A stretch of 64,000 nucleotides of DNA from Jiangella asiatica. Lineage in GTDB: Bacteria > Actinomycetota > Actinomycetes > Jiangellales > Jiangellaceae. The position numbers were made by a program, and so were the translations under genes. Positions within the stretch are counted from its first letter, which is position 1. Each line of letters opens with the position of its first letter. Under the pieces are notes generated by a model that saw only the letters and a list, made by a program, of their open reading frames with translations, did not search any database and had not been told where the DNA came from. Of the stretch, positions 43,121 through 52,773 are shown piece by piece. The stretch covers positions 62,001-126,000 of the forward strand of contig NZ_SMKZ01000011.1 in assembly GCF_004349065.1 (NCBI RefSeq). The letters are read 5' to 3'.

Positions 43121-45723
43121 GGCCCGTAGACCTCCAGCTCCCGGATCGTCAGGTTGTTCGCGGCGGGCTGGCCGCCGACGATCCTCACCTGCCGCGCGGT
43201 GGTGCCGGCCGGCAGCGGGATGGCGTCGTCGCGCCCCGTCGGCTCGGTGATCGTCGCCACCGTCGTCCAGGGACCGCTCGCGGAGTCGGCCACCTGGACC
43301 TGGTACGACAGCGCCGTCTGGTTCGGGTTCCAGCGGACCAGGACGAGATCGACCGGCATGACTTCGCCGAGGCCGACGGAGATCCATTGGCCGCTCGACG
43401 GTGCAGAGCGCCACTCGGTGGTCCAGTCGCGGTCGACGGCCAACGCCGGCTGCCGGGTCTGATCCGGCGCCGACGACGCGTTGACCGGACGTCCGGCCGC
43501 CAGGTTGACCTCGCCGTCCAGCCAGGCCTGGGTGGCCAGGCGCTTGGCGGCCAGCAGGTCGAGATCCTTCTCGCGGTCGCCGGCACCCTGGACCACCACC
43601 CGCGTCCCGTCGAAGAACGTCGCGTTGGGCGGCATGGACGCCAGCGCCGTCTCCATCGCCTCGATGGTGTCGATCTCGGCAGCCGCGATGGGCTCCAACG
43701 CCACCCGGAACGCCGGGTCGTCCACGTCGGTGTACTGGTCGGCAACCCGGAGGCCTTGGAGGAAGTGCAGCCGCGACGTGAACACGTGCGTGTACAGCTC
43801 GGTCCAGTGCCGCATCTGGGCGAACCGCGCCGAGGTCCCGTCGTCCAGCTGGGCGCCGATCTGGTTGGCCCGGGCCAGCTCCGCGGCCACCTGCGTGAAG
43901 TTGGCGATGGTGTCCGGATCGGTGCCCCAGGGCCGGTACTGGGTGAACGGGTTGCTCTTCAGCCCGTCCGGGGTGATCGGTCGCAGCGCCGCCCCGCCGC
44001 CGAGCACGGCCGGGTTGAGGTAGATGGCCAGCCGCTGGTACCAGCTGTAGACCCGCAGGCCGGCCGGGTCGCCCGTGGCGTAGGACGGGTCGACCAGGGC
44101 GCGGTCGACCAGCGACCAGTAGCGCAGCACGTCCGGGGCACGGTCCGCGCCGAAGTCGGTGGTGGCGACCCGGTTCAGCAGCGGCTCCGGGTGCGCGGCG
44201 TCGAACGGGGTGGTGTCGGTTGGGTCGAACAGGCCCGGGTCCCAGATCATCTCCCGGATGACCGACAGGTTCGCCGAGTAGGTCCAGCCCTCCACTCCGC
44301 CCCACCACAGGTAGAAGTTCCGCACGCCGATCTCGGCCAGGGCATGCAGTTTGCTGGCGGCCGCGTGCGGTACCGGCAGCCCGATGACCGGCTTCACGCT
44401 TTCGCAGCTGCCGCCGGCGGAGACCAGCGAGGCGTAGTCCGGGCCCCACGTGGTCACGCCGGTCTCGTCGACGGTGTCGATGGCGACGTCGCTGAAGTTG
44501 GTCCGCCTGGTGACCCAGTTGTCGCCGTTGCCGTCCTCGTTGTAGAGGATGCCGACGCCGAGGTCGCGCAGCCGCGCCATGGTGGCAGCGTCGCCGCCCG
44601 CGGGGTACAGGTGCCACATCCAGGCCATCGGCGTGACGTCGCGGTCGCCGATGACGTCCTTCATGATCCGCATGATCTCGACGGCGACGTCGGACTTCTG
44701 GATGTCGCACGTTTCGCCGTCGGTGCCGGCACGGATGCTGTTGGGGGTCGGGATGTGGCTGTAGTCGCCGAACAGGGTCTCCAGGATCACGATGTCGTCG
44801 TGCTGGGCGAGTGCCGCGGCGAAGACGTCGGCGTAGGCCTGCGCGCCCCGCGGCGTGAACGGGTCGATGGTGCGGGTGCCGTCGCCTCGGACGCAGGTGG
44901 AGCTCTCGTTGGCCGGATCGTCGAACCATGCCGCACCCACCCCTGGCAGCGGCACCTCGTAGGCCAGCTTCAGGCCCCACTTCTCCCGGACGTCGGCCGG
45001 TAACGGGGCGCCGTGCTTCTCGCCCCACACCACGTTGATGTAGTTCTCCGCGTAGTACCGGCCCTGTTGGTCGTCGGTCCAGTCCGGCGGCGGGGACTGG
45101 GTGAACCGGTGCCCGCCCACCCTGTTGACGAACGCGGGTTCGGCGGCCTCGTTCAGCGCGGCGACGTCCAGGCTCGCCTCGCGCTCGATGTGCTGCTCCA
45201 GCCGGAACACCCCGTTCATCGCGCCCTTCGGGCTGGCGCCCACGACGTACAGCACATCCGTCGTGCCGTCGGTCCGCGCGTCGAGGTGGTAGGCCTCCGG
45301 CGAGTCGCCGGGCAGGTCGAACGGGTCACGACGGTGTGCGATGCCGGCCAGCGGGTGGTCGGCCACGGTGCCGACGACGATGACGCCCGCAGCGGAGCCG
45401 AGGTTCTCGCGGCGCAGCCAGGCGGTGGCGCTCAGGGTGGAGCCCGCCTCGCGTACCTCCAGTGGTGCCGGTGCGCCGAGGTGGTCTGCCAGCTGCCCGG
45501 CGAGGTGGTCCGCCGCGGTCCGCTCGACGGCGTCGGAACCGTGGACGATCACCCAGTCCGCCCCGACGGCCATCTCACCGGCGGTCGAGGTCAGGCGATC
45601 GGCGGTGACGGGTGCGGCGGTGGCGGGCGCGGCTGTCGTCGGGGGCGCCGCGAGCGACGCCACGAGCGCGGACGCGAGAGCGGTGACGGCGGGTACCACG
45701 CGGGTGCGTCGGAGCAACATCAT
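43117..45723 (-). CDS. secreted glycoside-hydrolase-like protein with C-terminal F5/8 (CBM32-like) domain
   Basis: 868 residues. A Sec signal (RRTRVVPAVTALASALVASL) and an Ala/Thr/Pro-rich linker are followed by an alpha/beta domain of the kind seen before GH20/GH67-type barrels (about 55-180, VIVHGSDAVERTAADHLAGQ). A barrel-like core spans about 190-690 (NVVWGEKHGAPLP, VTPMAWMWHLYPAGG, VRNFYLWWGGVEGW). At about 725-868 there is a discoidin-like domain (VNLAAGRPVNASSAPDQ; VDRDWTTEWRSA; LTIRELEVYG). I could not match the core to a numbered GH family; alpha-glucuronidase- or hexosaminidase-like activity is possible. ATGA overlap with the ATPase gene. Confidence 0.7.
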   Translation of the reverse strand: MMLLRRTRVVPAVTALASALVASLAAPPTTAAPATAAPVTADRLTSTAGEMAVGADWVIVHGSDAVERTAADHLAGQLADHLGAPAPLEVREAGSTLSATAWLRRENLGSAAGVIVVGTVADHPLAGIAHRRDPFDLPGDSPEAYHLDARTDGTTDVLYVVGASPKGAMNGVFRLEQHIEREASLDVAALNEAAEPAFVNRVGGHRFTQSPPPDWTDDQQGRYYAENYINVVWGEKHGAPLPADVREKWGLKLAYEVPLPGVGAAWFDDPANESSTCVRGDGTRTIDPFTPRGAQAYADVFAAALAQHDDIVILETLFGDYSHIPTPNSIRAGTDGETCDIQKSDVAVEIMRIMKDVIGDRDVTPMAWMWHLYPAGGDAATMARLRDLGVGILYNEDGNGDNWVTRRTNFSDVAIDTVDETGVTTWGPDYASLVSAGGSCESVKPVIGLPVPHAAASKLHALAEIGVRNFYLWWGGVEGWTYSANLSVIREMIWDPGLFDPTDTTPFDAAHPEPLLNRVATTDFGADRAPDVLRYWSLVDRALVDPSYATGDPAGLRVYSWYQRLAIYLNPAVLGGGAALRPITPDGLKSNPFTQYRPWGTDPDTIANFTQVAAELARANQIGAQLDDGTSARFAQMRHWTELYTHVFTSRLHFLQGLRVADQYTDVDDPAFRVALEPIAAAEIDTIEAMETALASMPPNATFFDGTRVVVQGAGDREKDLDLLAAKRLATQAWLDGEVNLAAGRPVNASSAPDQTRQPALAVDRDWTTEWRSAPSSGQWISVGLGEVMPVDLVLVRWNPNQTALSYQVQVADSASGPWTTVATITEPTGRDDAIPLPAGTTARQVRIVGGQPAANNLTIRELEVYGP

Positions 45724-46778
45724 CGTTCTCCCTGGGTCTGGTGGTCGGCGCCCGGCTCGGCGAGGTGGCAGGCGACGAGCTGCCTGCCGCCGCGCAGGTC
45801 GAGCGCGGGATCGTCGTGCGAGCAGCGGTCGATCGCCTTCGGGCACCGGGTGTGGAAGTGGCACCCCGACGGCGGGTCGAGCGGGCTGGGCACGTCGCCG
45901 GTGAGCTTGATCCGGCCGGGACGGTTCCGCTCCGCGGGGGTGTGCGCCGGAACCGAGGAGAGCAACGCCTGGGTGTAGGGATGGCGTGGGCTGCGGTAGA
46001 TCTGGTCCTTCTCGCCGTACTCGACGATGCGGCCCAGGTACATGACGGCGACGCGGTGGCTGATGTGCCGGACCACGGCGAGGTCGTGCGCGATGAACAG
46101 GTACGACAGGCCGAGGTCGCGCTGGAGGTCCACGAGCAGGTTGACGATCTGCGCCTGCACCGACACGTCGAGCGCTGACACCGGCTCGTCGAGGATCAGC
46201 AGCGACGGGTCGAGGGCCAGCGCCCGCGCGATGCCGATCCGCTGTCGCTGCCCGCCGGAGAACTCGTGCGGCAGCCGGCCGGACCAGCGCGGGTCCAGCC
46301 CGCATCGCTCCATGAGCTCGGCCACCTTGGCCGGACCGGCGGCGTCGTACCGGCCGTGGATCCGCAGCGGTTCGGCGATGATCTCGTGCGTCGTCATCCG
46401 CGGGTTCAGCGACTCCGCGGGGTCCTGGAAGACGAACTGCATGTTCCGGCGGACGGGCCGCAGCGCCGACCGGCTGGCCGTCGAGATGTCCCGCCCGTCG
46501 AAGACGATCCGGCCCGAGGTCGGCCGCAGCCGCCGGATCACGGCCAGGCCGGTGGTCGACTTGCCGCAGCCGGACTCCCCCACCAGCCCGAGCGTCTCGC
46601 CGCGCCCGATGGTGAACGACACGTCGTTCACCGCTTGGACGGTCTGCCGCGGGCCGAGGAGTCCCGAGCGGACCGGGAAGTGGATCGTCAGGTTCTCCAC
46701 GCGCAGGATCTCGCCGCCGGCGCGACCCATCGAGCTTCCGGCCGGGGTTCCGGCCGGCGTAAGTGCGGAGGTCGTCAT
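45720..46778 (-). CDS. oligopeptide/sugar-type ABC transporter ATP-binding protein (OppF-like)
   Basis: 352 residues. Walker A GESGCGKSTTG, signature SGGQRQRIGIARALAL and Walker B LLILDEPVSALD are all present, with a C-terminal oligopeptide-importer extension bearing Cys residues (GCHFHTRCPKA; 4Fe-4S-type in this group). It works with the next ATPase and the OppB/C-like permeases. 4-bp ATGA overlap with the upstream ATPase gene. Confidence 0.93.
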   Translation of the reverse strand: MTTSALTPAGTPAGSSMGRAGGEILRVENLTIHFPVRSGLLGPRQTVQAVNDVSFTIGRGETLGLVGESGCGKSTTGLAVIRRLRPTSGRIVFDGRDISTASRSALRPVRRNMQFVFQDPAESLNPRMTTHEIIAEPLRIHGRYDAAGPAKVAELMERCGLDPRWSGRLPHEFSGGQRQRIGIARALALDPSLLILDEPVSALDVSVQAQIVNLLVDLQRDLGLSYLFIAHDLAVVRHISHRVAVMYLGRIVEYGEKDQIYRSPRHPYTQALLSSVPAHTPAERNRPGRIKLTGDVPSPLDPPSGCHFHTRCPKAIDRCSHDDPALDLRGGRQLVACHLAEPGADHQTQGER

Positions 46779-47854
46779 CGGCCGTCTCCCGTCAGCGGCA
46801 CCCCGGTCAGCTCGCTGACCCGGGCTGCCTCGGCCGCGGTCTCCTCCGCACTGATCTCCTCAGTGAAGTGGCACGCCGACCGGCGCCCCGCGGCGATCTC
46901 GCGCAGCTCCGGTGTCTCCGTCGCGCACACGTCGCGGCCGGCGCGGAGCGTGCACCGGGGATGGAAGCGGCACCCGGGCGGCGGGTCGGCCAGGTTGGGC
47001 GGCGAACCGGGGATCGGGACCAGCCGGTCGACGTCGGCGTCGAGTCGGGGCAGCCCGGCCATCAGCCCGATCGTGTACGGGTGCCGGGGCGCGGCGAAGA
47101 TCTCCTCGGCCGAGCCGGTCTCGACCACCCGGCCGCCGTACATCACAACCACCGTGTCGGCCAGCTCGGCGACGACGCCGAGGTCATGAGTGATGACGAT
47201 CGCGGCGGCGCCCGTGGCCGCCTTCGCGTCGCGCAGGACGTCGAGCACCTGTGCCTGGATGGTGACGTCGAGCGCGGTGGTCGGCTCGTCGGCGATCAGC
47301 AGGCTCGGCTCGTTGGCGATCGCCATGGCGATCATGACGCGCTGGCGCATGCCGCCGGAGAACTCGTGCGGGAACTGCCGCATCCGCAGCTCCGGTTGTG
47401 GGATGCCGACGACGCGCAGCAGCTCGACGGCCCGCCGCTCGGCCGCGCGCCGGCCGCCCGGATAGCGGTGTTCGCGCAGCATCTCCACCAGCTGCTTGCC
47501 GACCCGCACGACCGGGTTCAGCGAGGTCATCGGGTCCTGGAAGATCATCGCGACCGCGCCGCCGCGGACCGCCCGCAGCGTGCGCCGGTCGGCGTCGAGC
47601 AGTTCCCTGCCGTCGAGGCGCACGCTGCCACGCACCTCGACGTTGCCGGAGCGCGGTAGCAGCTGCAACACGGCCAGGACCGACGCGCTCTTGCCCGACC
47701 CCGACTCGCCGACGACGGCGACGGTCTCGCCGCGCCGGACCGTGAAGCTCACCCGGTCGGCCGCCTGCACCGATCCGTCGTCGCCGTGGAACGTGACCTC
47801 CAGGTCGCGGATCTCGAGGATGACGTCGTCGCGGGCATCGGAGCCGCTGTTCAT
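46775..47854 (-). CDS. oligopeptide/sugar-type ABC transporter ATP-binding protein (OppD-like)
   Basis: 359 residues from the ATG at 47854, which has AAGGA 7 nt upstream. A GTG at 47890, which overlaps the permease stop (GTGA), would add 12 residues and is an equal candidate. Walker [12 protein letters not shown], signature [16 protein letters not shown], Walker [15 protein letters not shown], and the C-terminal GCRFHPRC motif are visible. ATP hydrolysis drives uptake. Confidence 0.92.
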   Translation of the reverse strand: MNSGSDARDDVILEIRDLEVTFHGDDGSVQAADRVSFTVRRGETVAVVGESGSGKSASVLAVLQLLPRSGNVEVRGSVRLDGRELLDADRRTLRAVRGGAVAMIFQDPMTSLNPVVRVGKQLVEMLREHRYPGGRRAAERRAVELLRVVGIPQPELRMRQFPHEFSGGMRQRVMIAMAIANEPSLLIADEPTTALDVTIQAQVLDVLRDAKAATGAAAIVITHDLGVVAELADTVVVMYGGRVVETGSAEEIFAAPRHPYTIGLMAGLPRLDADVDRLVPIPGSPPNLADPPPGCRFHPRCTLRAGRDVCATETPELREIAAGRRSACHFTEEISAEETAAEAARVSELTGVPLTGDGR

Positions 47855-47886
47855 GGCGCTGTCCTTCGTCGCTGCGGTCACGCGGC

Positions 47887-48846
47887 TCACCACACCCGGC
47901 TCTTCCGCCCCCCGAGCGACTCCCGCAGCGAGTCCGCCAGCAGGTTCAGTGCCAGCAGGAACACCGCGAGGGTGAGGCCCGGGAAGACGCCGTACCAGGG
48001 GGCGTCGCGCAGGTAGGTCCGGCTTTCGTTGAGCATCAGCCCCCACGACGGCTGTGGCGGCTGGGTGCCCAGGCCGATGAACGACAGGCCGGCCTCGAGC
48101 AGGATGCCCATGCCGATCGCCAGGCTGAGCTGCACCAGCAGCGGCCCGAGCACGTTCGGCAGGAGGTGCTTGACCATGATGTGGGCGTCCCGGCCGCCCA
48201 GGCACTCGGCCGCGACCACGTAGTCGCGTTCGCGCTCCCTGAGCGTCGAGGCACGGGCGAGCCGGGCGAAGACCGGGATGTTGATCAAGGCGATGGCGAC
48301 CAGGACCTGGCCGGTTCCGGTGCCGAGGACGGCGACGACCACGATCGCCAGCAGGAGGCCGGGATAGGCCAGCAGCGCGTCCCAGATGCGCCCGGTGACC
48401 GAGTCGACCCACCCGCGGTAGTACGCGGACGCGATGCCGAGCAGGGTGCCGACCGTGGCACCGAGGAGCACTCCGCCGATGCCGACCGTCAGCGCGATCC
48501 GGGCGCCGAAGATGATCCGGCTGAGGATGTCGCGGCCCAGCTGGTCGGTGCCCAACCAGTACTCCCCGCCCGGCGGGGCGAGCACGGCGTCGCGGTCCTG
48601 GGCGATCGGGTCGTGCGGCGCGACCAGTGGCGCAAGCACCGCGGCGAGCGCGAACAGCGCGACGACACCCAGCGCCACCATGCCCTGGGGCGAGCGGACG
48701 GTCGTGGTGAGCGCCCGTCGCAAAGGGCGCCGCGGCCGCTGGCCCAGCCGGGTCGGTCGCGCGGCGCTGCCGTCGGCCGCATCGGTCGTGCCGGAGTCGG
48801 CGAGGCCGACCGGCTGGGCCTCGGAGAGCATGCGCGGCGCGGTCAT
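47887..48846 (-). CDS. ABC transporter permease (OppC-like)
   Basis: 319 residues from the ATG at 48846 (ATGA overlap with the OppB-like stop). A cytosolic tail of about 60 residues precedes the first helix (SPQGMVALGVVALFALAAVL). The DPP/OppC loop has VAAECLGGRDAHIMVKHLLPNVLGP, the ATPase-contact motif. Six helices in total. Confidence 0.92.
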   Translation of the reverse strand: MTAPRMLSEAQPVGLADSGTTDAADGSAARPTRLGQRPRRPLRRALTTTVRSPQGMVALGVVALFALAAVLAPLVAPHDPIAQDRDAVLAPPGGEYWLGTDQLGRDILSRIIFGARIALTVGIGGVLLGATVGTLLGIASAYYRGWVDSVTGRIWDALLAYPGLLLAIVVVAVLGTGTGQVLVAIALINIPVFARLARASTLRERERDYVVAAECLGGRDAHIMVKHLLPNVLGPLLVQLSLAIGMGILLEAGLSFIGLGTQPPQPSWGLMLNESRTYLRDAPWYGVFPGLTLAVFLLALNLLADSLRESLGGRKSRVW

Positions 48847-49805
48847 GCGGCGACCTCCCGGCGGCCGAGCCGGATCCGAGGATCGATGCCGCCGTAGACG
48901 AGGTCCACGATGAGGTTGATCAGCGCGAACCACGCCACCATCAGCAGCAGGATTCCCTGGACGACGAGGTAGTCACGGTTGAGGATCGACTGCACCAGCA
49001 GCCGTCCCAGCCCCGGCCAGGCGAAGATCGCCTCGATGATCACGGCCCCGGACAGCATGTGGCCGAGCATGATCCCGAGCATGGTGACGACCGGGATCAA
49101 GGCATTGCGAAGCCCGTGCCGGACGACGACGCGGACCCGGCTGATCCCTTTGGCGACGGCGGTACGGATGTAGTCCTCGGACAGAGCCTCGATCATGGCC
49201 GTGCGGCAGTACCGGATGAGGATCGCCATCTGGTCACTGGCCAGCGCGAACGCCGGCAGGATCAGGTACTTCGCCGCCTCGCCCGGGTTGTCGGTCAACG
49301 ACGCGTAGCCGCCGGCGGGGAGGATCCCGAGGTACAGCGCGAAGACCAGGATGCCGATGATCGCGAGCCAGAAGTTCGGGATGGCGATGGGCAGCGCCGT
49401 CAGGGTGGTGACCAGCCGGTCCACGACGCCGTTGGGCCGCATGGCGGCCAGGCAGCCGAGCGGGATCGCGATGACGACAGCGATCAGGATACTGGTCAGC
49501 GCCAGCTGCAGGGTGGGCCCGACGCGGGTCATGATCAGCTCGGCGGCCGGCTGGCCGTTGACATAGGACGTGCCCAGGTCGCCGGTCAGGACGCCGCCGA
49601 GCCAGTCGATGAACTGGACGACGACCGGCCGGTCCAGCCCGAGCTCCCGCCGGACCTGTGCGATCGCCTCCGGGCTGGCGTCCTCACCGGCGACGAGGCT
49701 GGCCGGGTCGCCCGGAGCGAGGTGCAGGATCATGAAGATCAGGAAGCTCGACAGCAGCAGGACCGGGACGAACTGCGCCAGCCTCCCGATGACGTAGCGA
49801 GTCAC
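48843..49805 (-). CDS. ABC transporter permease (OppB-like)
   Basis: 320 residues, GTG at 49805 overlapping the binding-protein stop (GTGA). The first helix and the family block MTRYVIGRLAQFVPVLLLSS are followed by HLAPGDPASLVAGEDASPEA and the typical TAVAKGISRVRVVVRHGLRN loop. Six membrane helices. Confidence 0.93.
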   Translation of the reverse strand: MTRYVIGRLAQFVPVLLLSSFLIFMILHLAPGDPASLVAGEDASPEAIAQVRRELGLDRPVVVQFIDWLGGVLTGDLGTSYVNGQPAAELIMTRVGPTLQLALTSILIAVVIAIPLGCLAAMRPNGVVDRLVTTLTALPIAIPNFWLAIIGILVFALYLGILPAGGYASLTDNPGEAAKYLILPAFALASDQMAILIRYCRTAMIEALSEDYIRTAVAKGISRVRVVVRHGLRNALIPVVTMLGIMLGHMLSGAVIIEAIFAWPGLGRLLVQSILNRDYLVVQGILLLMVAWFALINLIVDLVYGGIDPRIRLGRREVAA

Positions 49806-51400
49806 CCCTCGTCCACCCAGACTTCCCGCAGGTCGAAGCCGCCGTTGGGCCGCCGCTCGCCCCAGCCGTGGACCGTGGCGTCGCTCGCCATCACGAGGTT
49901 GTTCGTGGCGATCGGCATGACGAACGACTCCTCCAGGAGCAGTTCGTTCAGCCGGCCGTAGATCTCCTCCCTGGCGGCGTCATCGGTGGCCGACCACAGC
50001 TCCTCGACCAGCGCGGTGTACGCCTCACCGGCGTAGTTGGACTGGTTGGTCTCGGGGTTGAACGGCCGGGAGAGCAGGAACAGCGAAGCGGGACTGAAGT
50101 TGGACGATCCGTACGGCCCGGACAGCAGACCGGTGTAGTTCGCCTGCTGCGACAACTCACGCCACCGGGGAACCTCAGGGGTCTCGACGTTCAGCTCCAC
50201 CCCGATCGAGGCCAGGTCGGCCTGGAGGATCTGGGCGAAGTCCACCAGTGGTGCCTGGCCGCCGTTGCTCCACAGGTCCAGCGACAGCGAGTCGACGCCG
50301 GCATCGTCGAGGAGGCGCCGAGCCTCGTCGAGGTCGTAGGCCATCGAGGCGTCGATCTCCTCGTCGTACGCCGGCGAGGTCAGTGGCCACGGCAGCGCGG
50401 TCGGGTCGCCGATGCCGGACAGCGTCTGCTCGACGAACCGCTCGCGGTCGATCGCGTGGTTGATCGCCTGCCGCACCCGCGGGTCCGTGAGCGCTGGGTC
50501 GCTCACGTTGGCCGCGATGTAGTAGGAACCGGCCGGATCGGTGACGGTGACCTTCCAGCCACCGTCCTCGAGCCGGGCGACCTCGTTGAGCGGGACGTTG
50601 CTGACAGCGTCGAGCTCACCCGACTCCAGCTGGACGACCATGGTCTGCGGGTCCGGGGCCACCTGCACCACGACCTCGTCGAGGTACGGCAGCTCGTCGT
50701 CCCAGTAGTCCTCGTTGCGCGTCAGCGTGTAGCTGCGCTCCGGCTGCCACTCGGCGAGGGCGAACGGACCGGTGCCGTTGGCGACCGTGGTGGCGTCCGG
50801 GCCCTCGACGGTCGCCTGATCGACGATGTAGAGCATCTCCAGGAAGTCGAATATGTTCGGCAGCGCGCGGCTGAACGCGATGGTGACCGTGCGGTCGTCG
50901 GGAGTCTCGACCCCGGTGACGAGCTTGGCGAACGCGGCCAGCTGCGGCGCTCCCACCACGGGATCGGCCACCCGCTCGACGGTGTACTTCACGTCGGCGG
51001 AGGTCAGTTCCTTGCCGTCGTGGAACGTGACGCCATTGCGCAGCGTCAGCGTGATGCTCGTGGCGTCGTCGGCCAGCTCCCACGACTCGGCGAGCTCCGG
51101 TTGCGGCTGCAGCTCGTCGTCGAGCTCGACCAGGGTGTTGTACACCGCGTCGGCATAGAGCAGCTGGACCTCGCCGAGCACGTTGCCGTCGAGGCTCACG
51201 ATGTCGGCCGGCCGGCCGATCGTGAGGCTGCCGCCGCGGACCGGTTCGCCGGACGAGCTCCCGACCTCGGTCTGGTTGTCGTCGCCCGTCCCGCCGGCGC
51301 TGTCGACGGGAGAGCAGCCAGCGAGAGCGAGGACGGCGACCGCTCCGCCGGCCATGATCGTGCGCGGCATACGCCGGAGTGCGTCAAGCCGGGTGGACAT
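49802..51400 (-). CDS. ABC transporter substrate-binding lipoprotein (family 5, OppA/DppA-like)
   Basis: 532 residues. Lipoprotein signal with LALAGC (Cys29). The mature part is a family-5 solute-binding protein (GGSLTIGRPADIVSLDGN; LTLRNGVTFHDGKELTSADV). Such proteins bind peptides, nickel or, in sugar-degrading actinobacteria, oligosaccharides. The operon context (ROK, glycosidases, sulfatases) favours a saccharide. The ATG has CAGGAGG upstream and the gene lies 38 bp after the ROK stop. Confidence 0.92.
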   Translation of the reverse strand: MSTRLDALRRMPRTIMAGGAVAVLALAGCSPVDSAGGTGDDNQTEVGSSSGEPVRGGSLTIGRPADIVSLDGNVLGEVQLLYADAVYNTLVELDDELQPQPELAESWELADDATSITLTLRNGVTFHDGKELTSADVKYTVERVADPVVGAPQLAAFAKLVTGVETPDDRTVTIAFSRALPNIFDFLEMLYIVDQATVEGPDATTVANGTGPFALAEWQPERSYTLTRNEDYWDDELPYLDEVVVQVAPDPQTMVVQLESGELDAVSNVPLNEVARLEDGGWKVTVTDPAGSYYIAANVSDPALTDPRVRQAINHAIDRERFVEQTLSGIGDPTALPWPLTSPAYDEEIDASMAYDLDEARRLLDDAGVDSLSLDLWSNGGQAPLVDFAQILQADLASIGVELNVETPEVPRWRELSQQANYTGLLSGPYGSSNFSPASLFLLSRPFNPETNQSNYAGEAYTALVEELWSATDDAAREEIYGRLNELLLEESFVMPIATNNLVMASDATVHGWGERRPNGGFDLREVWVDEG

Positions 51401-51438
51401 GGCCTGCCTCCTGGAAGCTTCGAAGAGTGAGGAGATGG

Positions 51439-52662
51439 TCAGGTGGTGCTGGTCGATCTGAGCGGGGTGGCCTCGCGGAGCACGCAGGCGACCGCACCCA
51501 GGGCGCCAGCCCGGTCGCCGAGCTGACCCGGCACGACGCGGAGCTGGTCGGCGACGATCGGCAACGCGTGGTCCAGCAGCGTGCTCTCCAGCGGCGCCAG
51601 GTAGTGCTCGCCCGCCGCCGCGAGGTCGCCCCCGATGACGACGAGCTCGGGGTTGAGCAGGTTGCAGACCCCGGCGAGGACGCGGCCCAAGGTGCCGGCG
51701 GCGTCGGCGAGCACCCGCCGGGCGGCCCGGTGACCGTCGTCGACCATCGACAGGATGTGGCCGATCGTCAAGTCTCTTGACATTCCCTGGAGCTGAGCCA
51801 CCAGCGCCGGAACCGCCGCGTACAGCTCGAGACAGCCCCGGCTGCCGCACGGGCACACCGGGCCGTCGAGGTCCACCGGCATGTGGCCGAGGGCGCCGGT
51901 CGCGCCGATGGCGCCACCGAACACCCTTCCGTCGACCACGAGGCCGGCGCTGAGGCCAGAGGAGATCTTCACGTAGATGACGTTGCGGCAGCCCTGCGCG
52001 ACGCCCCAGGCGATCTCCGCCAGCGCGCCGAGATGAGCGGTGTTGTCCATACTGACGGGCACGTTCAGGCGGCGGCTCAGGTCGCTGGCCGCATGTGCGC
52101 CGGCCCAGGGCAGCGACCGGCTCGACGCACCGACCTCGCCCGTGCGCTGGTCAACCGGACCCGGAACCCCGAGGCCGACGCCCACGACCCGCGACCACGG
52201 CATGTCTGCCCTGGCCAGCAAAGTTTTAGCAAGGTCGACACCGACGTCGAGACGGTTCTCCCACGGCAGCTCGGCCCCCAGGTCGTGCGACTCCTCCGCC
52301 AGGACCTCGTGCCCGAGGTCCGCCACGACACCCACGACGGCGTCGGCGCTGAAGTCCAGCCCGATGACCGCGCCCGCCTTGGGGTTGAGGCTCAGCCCGG
52401 TCCGCGGCCTGGATCCCTTGCGCTCGACGTCGTCCACCGCGGCGTACCTGTCGGTGTCGTCGCCGACCTCGACCACGATGCCCTCGTCGAGCAGGTCGGC
52501 GACGATGGTGGACACCGTGGTCCGGGAGACGCCGGCCCGGCGGGCGAGCTCGGCGCGGTGCAGCACCCCGTTCTCCTGCAGCAGGCCGAGCAACCGCTCG
52601 CGGTTGCTCTCGCGCAGGGATCGCAGCGACCCGTTGCCCGTATCCACCATGGTGCGGAGCAT
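51439..52662 (-). CDS. ROK family transcriptional repressor
   Basis: 407 residues from the ATG at 52662; alternatives are GTG 52680 and ATG 52650, none with a strong ribosome binding site. The winged HTH (ELARRAGVSRTTVSTIVADLL) and ROK fold (VIGLDFSADAVVGVVADLG; ALGHMPVDLDGPVCPCGSRGCLELYAAV) are clear. It leads the second polysaccharide operon and probably represses it. The 5' region (52681-52773) is short; I see no convincing palindrome or -10/-35 pair. Confidence 0.9.
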   Translation of the reverse strand: MLRTMVDTGNGSLRSLRESNRERLLGLLQENGVLHRAELARRAGVSRTTVSTIVADLLDEGIVVEVGDDTDRYAAVDDVERKGSRPRTGLSLNPKAGAVIGLDFSADAVVGVVADLGHEVLAEESHDLGAELPWENRLDVGVDLAKTLLARADMPWSRVVGVGLGVPGPVDQRTGEVGASSRSLPWAGAHAASDLSRRLNVPVSMDNTAHLGALAEIAWGVAQGCRNVIYVKISSGLSAGLVVDGRVFGGAIGATGALGHMPVDLDGPVCPCGSRGCLELYAAVPALVAQLQGMSRDLTIGHILSMVDDGHRAARRVLADAAGTLGRVLAGVCNLLNPELVVIGGDLAAAGEHYLAPLESTLLDHALPIVADQLRVVPGQLGDRAGALGAVACVLREATPLRSTSTT

Positions 52663-52773
52663 GGTGGACGCCTGGGACACCTGTCAAGAGTGTGAACGAA
52701 ATATCGCCTGTTGGGTGATGTCCGTGCCCGCAGTATTGCGCCCTTCCTACGCATGCAGCCTCCGGTTCGGTTG

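Noticed and set aside
52682-52687. TTGACA on the minus strand before the second ROK gene
   Set aside because: No acceptable -10 box at the right distance; it lies about 20 bp from the start codon.
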